A DNA stretch of 64,000 nt from Atriophallophorus winterbourni (lineage: Eukaryota; Platyhelminthes; Trematoda; Plagiorchiida; Microphallidae). The translations under genes and the position numbers were made by a program. The stretch is taken from assembly GCA_013407085.1 (NCBI GenBank), contig JACCGJ010002793.1, positions 37,705 through 101,704 on the forward strand. The letters run 5' to 3'. Shown one piece after another: positions 53,740-64,000 of this stretch. A model generated the notes under the pieces. That model was not told where the DNA came from, did not search any database, and saw nothing but the letters and a program-made list of their open reading frames with translations. How positions within the stretch are numbered: position 1 is the first letter of the stretch; each line of letters begins with the position of its first letter.

Positions 53740-54225
53740 GCTGAAGTGGGGCATTAATCAAAATGATTGTGTTGAGTAATTAAGAAATTGTAGTTGACAG
53801 GTGATTCAATTTTTTTAAGAAATCCGTGCTGCTTTTAAATGAATAGTTTGGTGTCCAGTATGCTAGGGTTGCCTGCTTGACAACCTTTTCAAATATTCTA
53901 GACAGAAATGGTGTGTGATTGATAGGTCGATAATTGTTAACCGTATGTATTTATCCGGACATGTATTTAGGTAAAACAACTGAATTTCTGCATTCTATGT
54001 GCAAGTTTCTTGATTTCTTGTATGCGTTAAAGATATTAAGTAGTACTAAGAAAACGTTTCCAGATCCCATTTTGCAAATTGCTGGTACGAAACCTATTTC
54101 TTCAGGTCTGTAGGAGATTGCAACGTGCTTACAAACTTTACGTATTTCCGAAAGATTAATTGTTATATTGTCTAGCGTATCACGTGAAGCGTGTTCAATA
54201 AACGCTTGATAAGCTTTGGTATTAT
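53740..54225 (-). mobile_element. LINE G-type RT relic
   Basis: Minus strand: LHIECRNSVVLPKYMSG, then VNNYRPINHTPFLSRIFEKV VKQATLAYW. This matches the RT entry region of LINE G (WEHSIVIPRYKTG, MNYRPISHTAFL). Only this part is present. Confidence 0.65.
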
Positions 54226-54228
54226 AAG

Positions 54229-55200
54229 ATGCATAAAAAATACAAGAAATTCCTCAAAAACAGCAAAAGCCACGTTTTATTCGCGGGTGATCAGAAACTG
54301 TGGGCCTCTGTCGGTTTCAATGATGTCCACAAGCAACTGCAACAAGCAGTTGGTGACTTAGTCAGCTGGGCAAATCTCTGGTCACTGCCTAGGACAAGAC
54401 AGGCATCATGCGCATAAACTGCGATGACACTGCTGGCGAATACTTTTTGGGAAGTAAGCCTATTAGTGCAGTGACGGTCTAAAAAAACGTAGAGATTCTG
54501 GCTATTGATTCCATGAAGTCGAAGGTTGAAACTCTTCGGAGAATTTTCAGCGCCACCAGAATGCTATGAGCTAATCAGCGTTCATTTCCGACAATACACA
54601 CGCAAATGTTCAAAACACATTTCTCTGTTTATGTCCATCCTCTGTTAGAATATGGAATACCCGTTACATTTCGTCAGTCTAAGGGCGAATACGAATCCTT
54701 GGAAGGAGTATAAAGGAGAGGGATTAGGATGGATCATGGAATGCGCCACCTCGCGTATAAGGATAGAAGGAGCTTACTGAAACGTCACACCCTTGAAATT
54801 CGAATGAAAAGTTTTGACTTGCTCCTGACACGCTGTATTCTTCTCGGTCAATATGGAGACGAGTTCCTTCGGTTCTTCCGATTGGTAGGTGAATCGAAGA
54901 CCCGTGGGCATGAACTTAGGTTGCAGAAGCGTAGATGGCTAAAGCTCAGTAAGGCGAGCATGCTATACACGCTGGTGGTGAACACTTGAAACTTTCTACC
55001 GAATGTGATTCTGTCTCTACCATGAGAACAGCTATTCAAAAGCACGTTGGATCAGCATTTGTTGAGACGGATGAACCTGATCCCGGAGTGATTTAGTGGT
55101 GTTCCTCTAGTCTCAGGGCTTGCCTTGTCAGCAGAAGTCACCCATGTTTATTGCTGTGATGAAACTTAAACGGGATTTTACCTCTTCCTTATTCTTTTCA
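54229..55200 (+). mobile_element. CR1-like RT C-terminal relic K
   Basis: Plus strand: SHVLFAGDQKLWASVG (motif C, FADD turned to AGD), DLVSWANLWSLP (54340-54400), then YKDRRSLLKRHTLEIRMKSF DLLLTRCILLGQYGDEFLRF F, and NFLPNVILSLP with KSTLDQHLLRR (55000-55060). Order fits a LINE ORF2 from motif C to the C-terminus. A third LINE lineage, with frameshifts. It lies tail to tail with the G-type relic to its left. Confidence 0.65.
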
Positions 55201-55944
55201 GAAAAAGAAGGGTATGGCCCATGCTAAACAGGATAAGGGAAAAGAAAATGTCTAACTTCTAAAATAGTTTAAGAAAAAAACATTACGCCGATTTAAATCG
55301 GGAAAATTAATGTACCGGTAAAATACACGAAGAATGCGTGTATATGGGTTTGACCATTTTTATATCCGAATGATTAGTTTATCATGTAGTGGATAGTGAA
55401 GAATGGATCCTGAGTCTGCTTGGGTTCCGGTTATATCCACATACAATTTTGACTTCGAAACGACCACAGAAGAATCAAAGACTGCGCGTGGACAAAGAGT
55501 ATATTGTAATTAATGAGTGTGTTGACTGTGTACCAATGTTGTTTAGCATATGAATATCGCTAACTGATTTAACGAACAGAAAATTGATGGAGTGTGAGTG
55601 ATAATTATAAAAGGAAATCGATAAATCAATATGACGTTATCGGTAACCGAAACTGAACGATTACGTCTAAGTTGAGAAATTAAGATGATACAAAATATAA
55701 GACTACAAATTACTATTGAATTCCCTCATAGAGCGTCATTACCAATAAATAAAGGCTCAAAAAAAATATTTATATTATCAAATAATGAAACTTTGGGGGG
55801 AAATGTTAAGGCTGGTTTCTGGTGAAGGGGATGAAAAACGTGTTGGTCACGGTTTGACATCAATAGAGTAACTTTTCGGGTATTTGCGTTTGCTTTCAAT
55901 GTTGGTTCTACGTAATCAACTACTAAACGATCGATATTGAGGGT
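55201..55944. other. No gene recognised
   Basis: AT-rich flank of LINE B; short frames only. Confidence 0.4.
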
Positions 55945-56121
55945 TTCAATCAATTCAATTCAATTTAATGGTCAAAAAAGCATATAATTGACAATAACCA
56001 CAACAAATATGGAAGTTACGAAATAACATGGGCAGAAAAACGGAATTTGTTTGCTTACTGAGCAGTTCAGGAATCAAGTAAAAATCCATTGGACAGAAAC
56101 CGGTTTCAAAGTTCAAAGCTT

Positions 56122-59120
56122 TTATGGTGTAAAATATATGGGTTCAAAGTTTGGATTGGTCAACATGAAATTGTCCAAATTCGATTTGAATATATCCAAG
56201 TTGGGTGAATGTGCAACATTACAAGGTAGGTAGTTCCAGGTGAAGCATACACGTACAGAATGAAAAGTACCTTCGACAGTTTAGTCTCGAGTCGGGAATA
56301 TGTACTGTATAGTCGTGACTCTTGCTGGTTCTGGGTGGTATTCGCGTGAATAGTTGATTTAAGGGATGGTTGGGGGTATGCAGTATATTGAACATAAGTA
56401 TCAAATCACCTCTAAGACGGCGGTAGCGAAAGTCGAATAGATTGAGACTTGCAATACGATCTTCGTATTGTCTGTGCTTCAAACCGCGTACGAGCTTGGT
56501 AGTCCGATGATATATTTTCTGCAAGAGGCTCATGTCCTTCTGTAGCCAGGGTGACCAAGCCTGAACCGCATACTCCATGGTTGGCCTCAAGTACGTATTA
56601 ATTATTCGATGAACGGTTTGCTTAGTGAAACTCCCGAACACGCGTTTCAGCAGTAGTAATACTCGTGACGTCTTTTCATAGACATCGGTGACGTTATGTG
56701 ACGGTTTCAATGTGATGCTCACCCACACACCCAAGTCCTTCTCCTTGTCAGTGCTTTCAAGAATATGGGAACTAAGGGTGTAGGAGTACTCGAAATGTCT
56801 TCCAACTGTCAATACCTTGCATTTTCTGACATTGAAAGGTAGTTCATTTCTAACTGACCAGTCTTGTAAGGCATCGAGGTCCAGCTGAAGCTCTCTGCAA
56901 TCCTCAGTTGTACGTACTTGTGTCCACAGCTTGGTGTCATCCGCAAACAACAAGATTTTGCAGCGAACAAGTTTAGGTAAGTCGTTGACATACATCAGGA
57001 AAAGAAGTGGTCCAAGCACTGATCCCTGCGGCACCCCACTCGTTACTGCAATAGGTCGTGACAAAGCACCATCAACCCTCACTCGAATGACACGGTCTCG
57101 GAGATAATCCTCAAACCAGGCTAGTAATGAACCCTTGATTCCACATAGCTCCATCTTTTGTAGTAACAGACTGTGGTTGACACGATCGAATGCTTTTGAC
57201 ATATCAAGATAACAAGCGTGTACTGTGAGACCTTTGTCTACAGCTTGTGTCCAGTCATCGAGGGCGAGCAGAAGGTTTGAAAGGCAAGAGTGTCTTTTTC
57301 TAAAGCCGTGTTGTTCGACTGTGAGCAAGCAATTGTCTTCCAGATGTTTTGTGACGCTGTTTGCTACGAGGCGCTCCATCACTTTAGAGATCACCGGTAG
57401 TAGTGTTACTGGTCGATAGTTGGATACTTCGGAACGGTTTCCTCCTTTGTGGATGGGGTAATGATGCCATTCTTCCAATCACATGGAACGAAACTTTGGG
57501 TTAAAAAGAGGTTAAACAAGTATGTGAGAGGCGTACACAAAGTATAAGCACAGTTTTTAAGAATCAACGGGGTAATTCCGTCGGCTCCGGGAGATTTTCT
57601 CGTGTTGAGATTTAGCAATGTGCGGAGGACACTCTCCGATGTAATAGTTAGTTTTTGTAAAACATTTTCGGGTGAGATGACGGGAGTTAAGGGACAGATA
57701 ACGGTGTTTCGTGGGCTGAAGACAGTGGAGAAGAAATGGGCTAGAACTTCGGCAGATTGAGATGCTGTGGTTGTTGTTCCATCACGTGTCTTTAGAGCAG
57801 CAACTCCTGGTTTCACCCTTGACCGGTTATTTATGATCTGGTAGAGAATTTTGGGGTTGGATTCCATTTTGTTGAGTAAATGATTTTGATAATTCAGTTT
57901 GTCATCAACAACAAGTTTGTTTACCTTATTTCTCAGCAAACGGAATGTCTCCCAACTCTCAACAGTGGTATCATGTCGATGAGCACGCCATGCAGCATTT
58001 CGCAAGGTCAACCATTTTCGTGTTCGGCTTCTCAGCTTAAATGTATATCCATTTTTTGCACCTTTGGAACAAAATGAGAGTGCATTTCAACGGCAAATTG
58101 AAGTTCGGTTATCATCCACTGCCACTGATCGTGCACGTTGTCGGACTTAAGACCAGGGTCTGTGGCGTTCATAAGAGTAGATTTAAGTTGTGGAAAGTCA
58201 ATTTTTCTAATCACCTTGTTGATGTCACTTGTTCTGATTGCCTGGCAAATATAGTCAAACTTAATAACTAAGTGGTCACTTAGTCCTATTGGAGCTTCAT
58301 AAGTGAGACTTTCAATCACGTGCTCTTCATTTGTCAGTATTAGGTCCAAGATAGACGGCGTATCAGTACCACGAAATCGGGTATTGTTGAAAATATGGTT
58401 GTAGAGTGGAATTTCTTCTAGCAACTGTTGAAATAAAGCATTTAAGGAATTTTCTGGATGAACTGAATTTCCCTTAAAGTTCGGCAGATTAAAGTCTCCG
58501 ATCAGCAGAAGTCTGCCGCGGTATCTGGTAGCCGCTAAGTGTATATTTGCAAGTAATGCTGAATTGTAGGCTTCGTCGGCTGAGGGCGAACGGTAAATCA
58601 CACCCACTATGCATTTTTCCCCTGCTGTTACATTCAGCGAACACCATAATGTGTCTTGCAGTTGTAAATCGTCATCAGTGATCTCTTGGCAGAGCAGTCT
58701 CCGAATGTGGTAAAGCGCAACACCACCTCCTCGAGTCAGGCGATCGCGACGAAGTAGAGACATACCTTCAATGGCAACTTCATTGTCTGTTAAAGTTGGA
58801 TGAAACCATGTCTCAGTTACAGCAATCACGTCTGGCGAGTGTGTGGTAGTTAGTTCAGTCAATTCGTGTATATTGTTTGTCAAGCATTGGGCATTCGGAT
58901 ACAAAAATTCGACAGACGATGTTGACAGCAAAGACGGTTCATTTGAGCAGGTAATTTGAGTACGTGTCAAAGATGGTGGGTAAATTACATCACCGAGTAA
59001 TGACGGGGTGTAAACCGGAGTTATTGTTAATGACGGGGTGTAAGCTGTTTGGTTCAGCAATTTGCTAGAGAGACTTTGTGTGTTTGTATATACACAATCA
59101 ATAAAGTTTGTAGTGTTCAT
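56122..59120 (-). pseudogene. ORF2 of LINE B: APE endonuclease and reverse transcriptase
   Basis: ATG at 59120. Endonuclease with all expected motifs: VTETWFHP, RGGGVALY, GVIYRSPS, LLIGDFNLP and LSDHLVI. The RT follows: SPGADGITP, NYRPVTLLPVISKVMERL, QHGFRKRHSCLSN, HACYLDMSKAFDRVNH (motif A), SGVPQGSVLGPLLFLMYVND (motif B), LLFADDTKLW (motif C near 56940), and RPTMEYAVQAWSPW. Three single-base breaks: in an A-run near 58040, near 57440 before NYRPV, and near 56225 after CRRYF. Reading past the last gives a natural stop at 56122. Catalytic residues of both enzymes are intact, so only indels disable it. Confidence 0.9.
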
Positions 59121-59131
59121 ATCATGAGAGG

Positions 59132-60467
59132 TTATTGGGGGTCCGACTCTGTCAGAGCCGGAATTCTCACGTTTTTTTGAAGTGGCGCATGAGGTTCCAA
59201 TTGAACTGTGACACTTGGCGTAGGTTGATCAGTACTATCCGTTTGCTGAATTTCGGTTTTGATCCTGGGCAAGCTTAACTTTACGTTTTGGGGTAGATAT
59301 TTTCTGTTTGACTTCCATTCGCGTTTGACATTATCGGTCATTTCGGTTGTCAAAAAGGTTAGCTTCAGAGGGCTAGGACCTTGCCCTTTATAGTTTGTAG
59401 ACATCGGCATCCTGAAAGTGCTTACAAGTATGGATGTTTTAACGCCGATCTTTTCAGCTAAGTATTTCCACTGTTTGTGATCGTGCTCAAACTTTTGAGA
59501 AGGATCGTCTGCAGCGTAATCTGGAACACCCAGAAGTACGATACTTCTTGGATTATTTTCCTCTCGATATTTCTTTGTCGTCCTTCGCTCCCACCATGGT
59601 AGATCCGGAAGGATACGACTTGTAGAATTGGAAACATCTCTAAGCTTGTAAGCATTTAAAAGTACGTTTTCCACATCCTCAGCTGATTTCAACGTCACTT
59701 TTAAAAGACTTGGATCATTTTTGCGGGGGGAATTCATGTGACGGTGTAGCCGAACAATTGATGAGGGGGTAACTATGGACAGTTTCATCTGACTACAAAG
59801 ATTATGCCACTCCACTAAGTCGTGCTTCTGTTTGGCTTCGAATAGCGTTTCCTGTGACTCGGTCACGTTGGTACATATCACACTGAGGTTTATACGTGTG
59901 GGTTTTGGCTTATAGTTTGAGTCCTTGTTTTTGACGGTGCCTATGTCGATTTCTTTCTGAAATCCGCGACATGTGTGCAACGCTGATGAATCCTTTTTAG
60001 TTTTGGTCAGATTTTGCGCAGTTATCTGGGCAAATGTCGGCCTGCTCGAATGTGACAAATTCTCTGTTGAATTTTCGGTAGTGGTCTCTGAGTGCGGCAA
60101 TAATGGTATTTTTGTCGCGTTCATTATGCGTTCATTAAGTGTTTATTAGGCTGGATTCTAAGCCATTTAGACGTGTCTCGATTGTGTTATCAGTGGTCTT
60201 CGCTTCAGAAGATGTCACCTTTGGTTTGTTTTTGCAAACTTGGCAAACATAACAGACACCGGGACAAATGTCTCCATTAATAATCGCTACCACGTCTGGG
60301 GTCAACGACTTATCACATTTTGCATGCACCTTTGACAAGCAGTCGTAACATGTGACACATCTCGCCTTGGGGCTTACAACCTTTCGGCAAACCGCACACA
60401 CGCACCGCGGGGTGCTTTGTCTCGTTTTCAGGGTCATTCGGTCAGGAAAAATTTCAACGCTGTTCAC
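59132..60467 (-). pseudogene. ORF1 of LINE B (PHD finger protein), one break
   Basis: The start ATG at 60467 opens a C4HC3 PHD-type finger: CAVC, CVTC-YDC, VHAKC, CPGVCYVCQVC, at residues about 16-75. A stop at 60135 and a new frame from 60124 show a break, after which the protein runs to 59132. The second half has LSVICTNVTESQETLFEAKQ, SSIVRLHRHMNSPRKND, LLKVTLKSAEDVENVLLNAY, ILPDLPWWERR, RSIVLLGVPD and STNYKGQGPSPLK. The alternation of short strands and helices there suggests an RRM-like nucleic-acid binding fold, which is an inference. It probably coats element RNA. The stop codon at 59132 is 12 bp from the ORF2 start. Confidence 0.85.
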
Positions 60468-60885
60468 ACGTAGTGTTTCGACCGATCGATCAACAATGAA
60501 TAGCGTGATGACGGTAAACTGCAGTGATCACGAAGTAGAGTGAAATCTGTAATCAATCCTGCAGTACGTTTCGGGATTTGATCTCAGGATATTCAGGGTA
60601 GCTCCAGTCGATGCAGAAGAAGTAGCTCCTTCGAATGGTATCAATAACTAGAGAAACTTGAACAGCGACAACAACTTTTCACGCGTAGATCCGAAATGGG
60701 AAAAACACGAAAAATCACAAATTGCACGTATTGCTGAATACCACTACGAGAGTGATAATTCCAGATAGCTGAATTCGAGAGGATTTCAAAAATGTATAAT
60801 ATATCCACTTAGGTCCAAGTGGAAGAAGAGTATATCCAGGTAATCGGGAGCTCAAAATAATGCGACCACACGGTAAGTCACTATG

Positions 60886-61403
60886 ACTCGTTTGATCCAT
60901 TCCGGTCAATAACGAAATAATTGGGATTCCCGCTGAGTACCTAATACACCTAATACTTGACGGGACGTGCGGTTGGATTAATTTTGACTTCCGATATTTT
61001 TGGATATAACTAACTTGGTTTCCATCCGATCAGTTTGATTTTTGGATATCTATCTGAAAGCTTGCTACGTCGGATCTATTCATACAAAAATCATCCATCT
61101 GCAACGTGTCGTTCTTTGTGTACGTCAACCGTGGATTTTTCTACAGTTTGTTCGTTTATTTGAATCGCTTTTGTGTTTCTGCTGTTCGATTACCCCATCG
61201 GTGTTTATCACTGTCGGGAACTGCTCGGAGAAATACACAACGTGATATCAAATTTACGCTAAAAATCTCAAAGTGAATCTGGCAAATTAGCAGCTAAATC
61301 GAGTGACGAAATTTTCCGACAACCCGTCATTTTCCGTCATCTCCGCCCAATACCACACAAACCAATCGCAGCCGTATCGATTTTTGTGCTCTGATTTGTA
61401 CTT
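60886..61403. other. Intergenic gap between head-to-head LINEs B and E
   Basis: About 500 bp. The right part (perhaps from about 61080) is presumably the leader and internal promoter of LINE E, but its 5' end cannot be fixed because no second full copy is in the window. No shared 5' sequence with B beyond 60885. Confidence 0.5.
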
Positions 61404-62959
61404 TTGGTTGACCCCGTTAACGTGAAACAATCTGATGTTCGCGAAACGTGCGTCGTCTGCATGAAAGTCGTCAGTGGTAAGGTCAAATCTGTCACGTGTC
61501 AAAACTATTCCCACAAATGCCATGCAAAATGCGACAAATCATTGACCCCGGATGCGCTATCGATCCTGATGGATGAAAACATGCCTGGTGTATGCTACGT
61601 GTGCAAAAGTTGTCGAGCTAAACCAAACGCAGATTTAACTGCTCGAACAAGTGTTGCGCAAAGCAACCTGGATGATCGGATGCTGAGCTTAGAGCTTATC
61701 ATGCAAACGTTGAAGACATCGGTAGAGACTCAAAATTCTCAGTTTGCCAGTATGTTTTTCAATAAATCGGAAACCACTGACGGTAATACCAGTCAGATAA
61801 ACGCTAAATCTTCGATCTTTCAGCAGGAATGTTCAGCTGTTGCAACTGTGCCGGAGTGTCTTGAGGAGCGTCCTTTTCATCAAAAGGCCACCTTTACAAA
61901 TGCGACTGTTAAAGGCCTGTCTGCCCAAAACATCCCTGGTCCGCAAAAAGATACGAAGCCAAGGCCACCTGCTCACCCGAAGGATCAGCGAAAACCCTTA
62001 GGTTCAAAACCAAAAGTCATCGTGCAAAACACTCCCAAAGTGGACACTATAGGTATTCGATCTAAGGTAGTTGAAACGTCCAGCAACCAGCGAAAGCTCC
62101 AAACACAGAGTGTACATTCAGTCCATGGACTAAGTGTGATTTGCACCAACGTAAAGGAAACGAGTGCCACCTTACTAGGGGACAGGCTAAAGCACGATAA
62201 AGAAGAATGGAAAAGGTTGTGCAACAACATGGACTTGGAGCCAGTTGAACCACTATCATTGATACGACTAGGTCGTAAACCTACTTCTTCATATCTGGAC
62301 CAGCCAAGATTGCTTAGAATCACGGTTCACTCTGAAAGGGATCTTGAAAACATCTTACTATCCGCTTTTCTCCTGCGTAAGGAGCGTTCAGAGACCACTG
62401 CAAGGATCTTTGCTGATGTGCCCTGGTGGGAAAGGGCCCGAAAGGACCAGCAACAAAACCAAACGAAACAGATGGATGATCGAAGTATAATCCTTTTGGG
62501 AGTTCCAGAAGCTGATGAAGCAACTGATAAAGCGGTGCAGCGCAAACACGATCAGTTACAATGGAGATTCCTCAGTGATATACTTGGTTTGCATGATGTA
62601 GCTGTGACGGACACGTTCCGCATCCCAAAATCTACGAATTATAAGGGCATCGGTCCTAAGCCCTTTAAATAACGTTCTTGCGTAATGATATGTTGAACAC
62701 GGTCAAAACTCGTTGGGAAAATGGCCGCAGAATAATCCCGCGAGAAATTAGACTAGGTGCATCGAAACACCGTATTGGAAATATAGATGCACCACTAAGT
62801 TCAATAGAAACACTACCAAGTCAATCAGTTGTTGACGTGTCAGAAACAATTTCAGCCAATACGATAGATCACTGTATTCCAACAGTACAACCCCAAAACG
62901 ATCAAGCATCCCTGCAAGCAAAAAACCTTCAGTTGCCGACTCTGGAGGAGTCGGCCTAA
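61404..62959 (+). pseudogene. ORF1 of LINE E (PHD finger protein), one frameshift
   Basis: The frame opening at 61404 starts with GTG/ATG-type ambiguity (MVDPVNVKQSD). The zinc finger has CVVC, VTC, then QNYSHKCHAKC where B has YDCLSKVHAKC, so the fourth ligand Cys is replaced by Tyr. It ends MPGVCYVCKSC. A linker rich in Ser/Gln follows, then LSVICTNVKETSATLL, LIRLGRKP, LLRITVHSERDLENILLSAF, FADVPWWERA, RSIILLGVPE and STNYKGIGPKPFK. A one-base loss in an A-run near 62665 gives a stop at 62672. The right frame continues as ITFLRNDMLNTVKTRWENGR to 62959. 422 aa before the break. Likely an RNA-binding element protein. Confidence 0.82.
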
Positions 62960-63003
62960 CATATATTCTGCACTCCACTAGCCTTCTTCCCCACACCCCA
63001 TCC

Positions 63004-64000
63004 TTGTTGAGAAAAACAACTATGAAATGCATCTACACCAACGCACAATGTCTCGGAAACAAAATCGGTGAACTGCGTGCAGTTTTTCTGAGATGTTCAC
63101 CAGACATCATCGCCGTAACGGAAACGTTGCTGCAGACTCAGCAAACAAATAGTGAACTTGAATTACCAGGAATGTCACTTATTCGTCATGACCGTGAAAC
63201 CAGAGGAGGAGGAGTAGCTTTGTATTATAGCCAAAACCTTCTGTGCCGTGAGATTACGGATCCAGACATCGTGTTACTGGATACATTCTGGTGCTCAATC
63301 CGACTAGCTAACGGTGAAGACTGTGTTTTGGGAGTAGTATATCGCCCACCGTCTGCACAGGAAACTTACAATCTGGCCCTACTGGATAAAATTCGCATGG
63401 TTACTTCCAGATACACTTGTGGATTTTTGATTATGGGTGACTTCACTTTACCGAATCTGCAGAGCAGCACCATTTACCCAGAACACTCCCTCGAGCGCGC
63501 ATTCAGTGAGTTGTTTGACGATATTCCTCTTTATAACCACATTACATGTAATACCCGATACCGCGGAAACGATTTACCCTCACTCTTAGATCTCGTTCTG
63601 ACAAGCAATGAACCTGACATTGATAACGTTGCTTACGAAAGTCCACTGGGACTAAGTGATCACGTCGTCATCCAGTTTGACTATCTGTTTGAAGCTGTAA
63701 GAACAAATGATGCCCGTAAAAGAGTTAGGCGGATCAACACTATGGCGTTGAGTGATGCTCTGAAAAACACGTTTAACTGCCAACCGGAAACCAGCAACGT
63801 ACATGACTTTTGGATATGGCTAATATCTAATCTCAAAAGCTCAATCGAAGTGAGCTCCGAATTTGTCCCCAGGAACTCAAGAAAAAATGAATTTAAACTA
63901 AGAACCCGAACTCGGTACGAAAAATTGCTTGGTGACAGCATCGGCAAAACCCATCATCAGAGACTTTGGAAACATTCCGTTTACTGCGGAACAAAGTAAA
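63004..64000 (+). pseudogene. ORF2 of LINE E, endonuclease part (partial)
   Basis: The frame from 63004 has CIYTNAQCLGNKIGEL, DIIAVTETLLQT, RGGGVALYYS, GVVYRPPSA, LIMGDFTLPN and LSDHVVIQFDY, an APE-type endonuclease. GDFT replaces GDFN, changing a residue normally needed for catalysis. Near 63915-63935 the frame is lost: ETFRLLRNKVK, equivalent to WETFRLLRNKV of B, is read in another frame before the edge. The RT would follow outside the window. Confidence 0.85.

Larger units (their letters stand above)
55945..60885 (-). mobile_element. Nearly intact CR1-like LINE B
   Basis: About 4.94 kb. The 5' end near 60885 matches that of LINE A (GGAGCTCAAAATAATGCGAC). Then leader, ORF1 (60467-59132), ORF2 (59120-56122), and a 3' UTR ending, on the minus strand, TTTTTTGACCATTAAATTGA with (ATTGA)n at 55947-55972. 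Only four or so single-base frameshifts break it, making it the youngest LINE in the window. Confidence 0.9.
61080..64000 (+). mobile_element. CR1-like LINE E, runs off the window
   Basis: Plus-strand element related to A, B and H but a distinct subfamily. Contains ORF1 (61404-62959) and the endonuclease part of ORF2 (63004 to edge). The 5' boundary is uncertain; the 3' half lies outside. Confidence 0.85.

Noticed and set aside
1..64000. CRISPR array, bacterial operon or prophage content
   Set aside because: The repeats are hammerhead units and retroelements; spliced gene structure and element types are those of an animal genome.

Overview
The window looks like a piece of an AT-rich flatworm genome, most likely a digenean fluke. 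The evidence is: (i) a two-exon gene at 16.9-19.1 kb of the schistosome SULT-OR type sulfotransferase family, with GT/AG junctions and a poly(A) signal; (ii) CR1-like LINEs whose ORF1 starts with a PHD-type zinc finger; (iii) Penelope-like elements (PLEs) with GIY-YIG endonucleases; (iv) an RTE-type LINE and a BEL/Pao-like LTR element; (v) many copies of two repeat families carrying hammerhead ribozyme (HHR) motifs like those of schistosome Sm-alpha and metazoan retrozymes. The species cannot be fixed from sequence alone. No prokaryotic gene organisation, rRNA or convincing tRNA gene is visible.

Layout. 0-2.8 kb: no gene seen. 2.84 kb: solo PLE end. 3.2-4.6 kb: 5' piece of a CR1-like LINE (H). 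4.7-9.7 kb: full-length but broken CR1-like LINE (A, minus), whose ORF1 zinc finger is split by a 371-bp HHR retrozyme with a 9-bp target-site duplication (TSD). 10.4-15.3 kb: CR1 3' fragments and quiet AT-rich DNA. 16.3 kb: retrozyme copy. 16.9-19.1 kb: the sulfotransferase gene; its intron holds two HHR repeats in opposite orientation. 20.5-21.35 kb: tandem HHR array, ~230-bp period. 21.8-24.9 kb: PLE-1 with ~360-bp inverted terminal repeats, a deleted RT core, and a nested 785-bp LTR element that encodes only a gag-like protein. 25.8-27.5 kb: PLE-2 with inverted HHR-bearing ends. 28.9 kb: CR1 RT relic. 31.3-33.2 kb: internally deleted BEL/Pao-like LTR element inside a CR1 3' UTR. 33.3-33.8 kb: PLE fragment. 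35.5-36.4 kb: 366-bp LINE fragment with 14-bp TSD, then a retrozyme dimer. 36.6-36.9 kb: candidate small secreted-protein gene. 38-39 kb: more HHR repeats. 40.0-41.5 kb: GC-rich RTE fragment with 13-bp TSD. 45.0-46.3 and 52.3-53.65 kb: two copies of a ~1.3-kb dispersed block. 46.4-46.95 kb: CR1 3' fragment (D). 48.2-48.5 kb: candidate secreted ORF with one in-frame stop. 49.4-52.1 kb: a second LINE family (G) and PLE-3. 53.7-55.2 kb: LINE relics. 55.9-60.9 kb: nearly intact CR1-like LINE B (minus). 61-64 kb: LINE E (plus), head to head with B and running off the window.

How it fits together. Apart from the sulfotransferase gene and a few small unproven ORFs, recognisable content is retroelements in nested layers. 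The most interesting signal is the HHR repeat system. Family I copies share one 3' end, are 5'-truncated to different extents and are flanked by TSDs of 9-14 bp. That is the signature of LINE-type target-primed reverse transcription of a ribozyme-bearing RNA. PLE-2 separately carries a different HHR in its inverted ends. Calls rest on reading motifs and repeats by eye; no database search was run.
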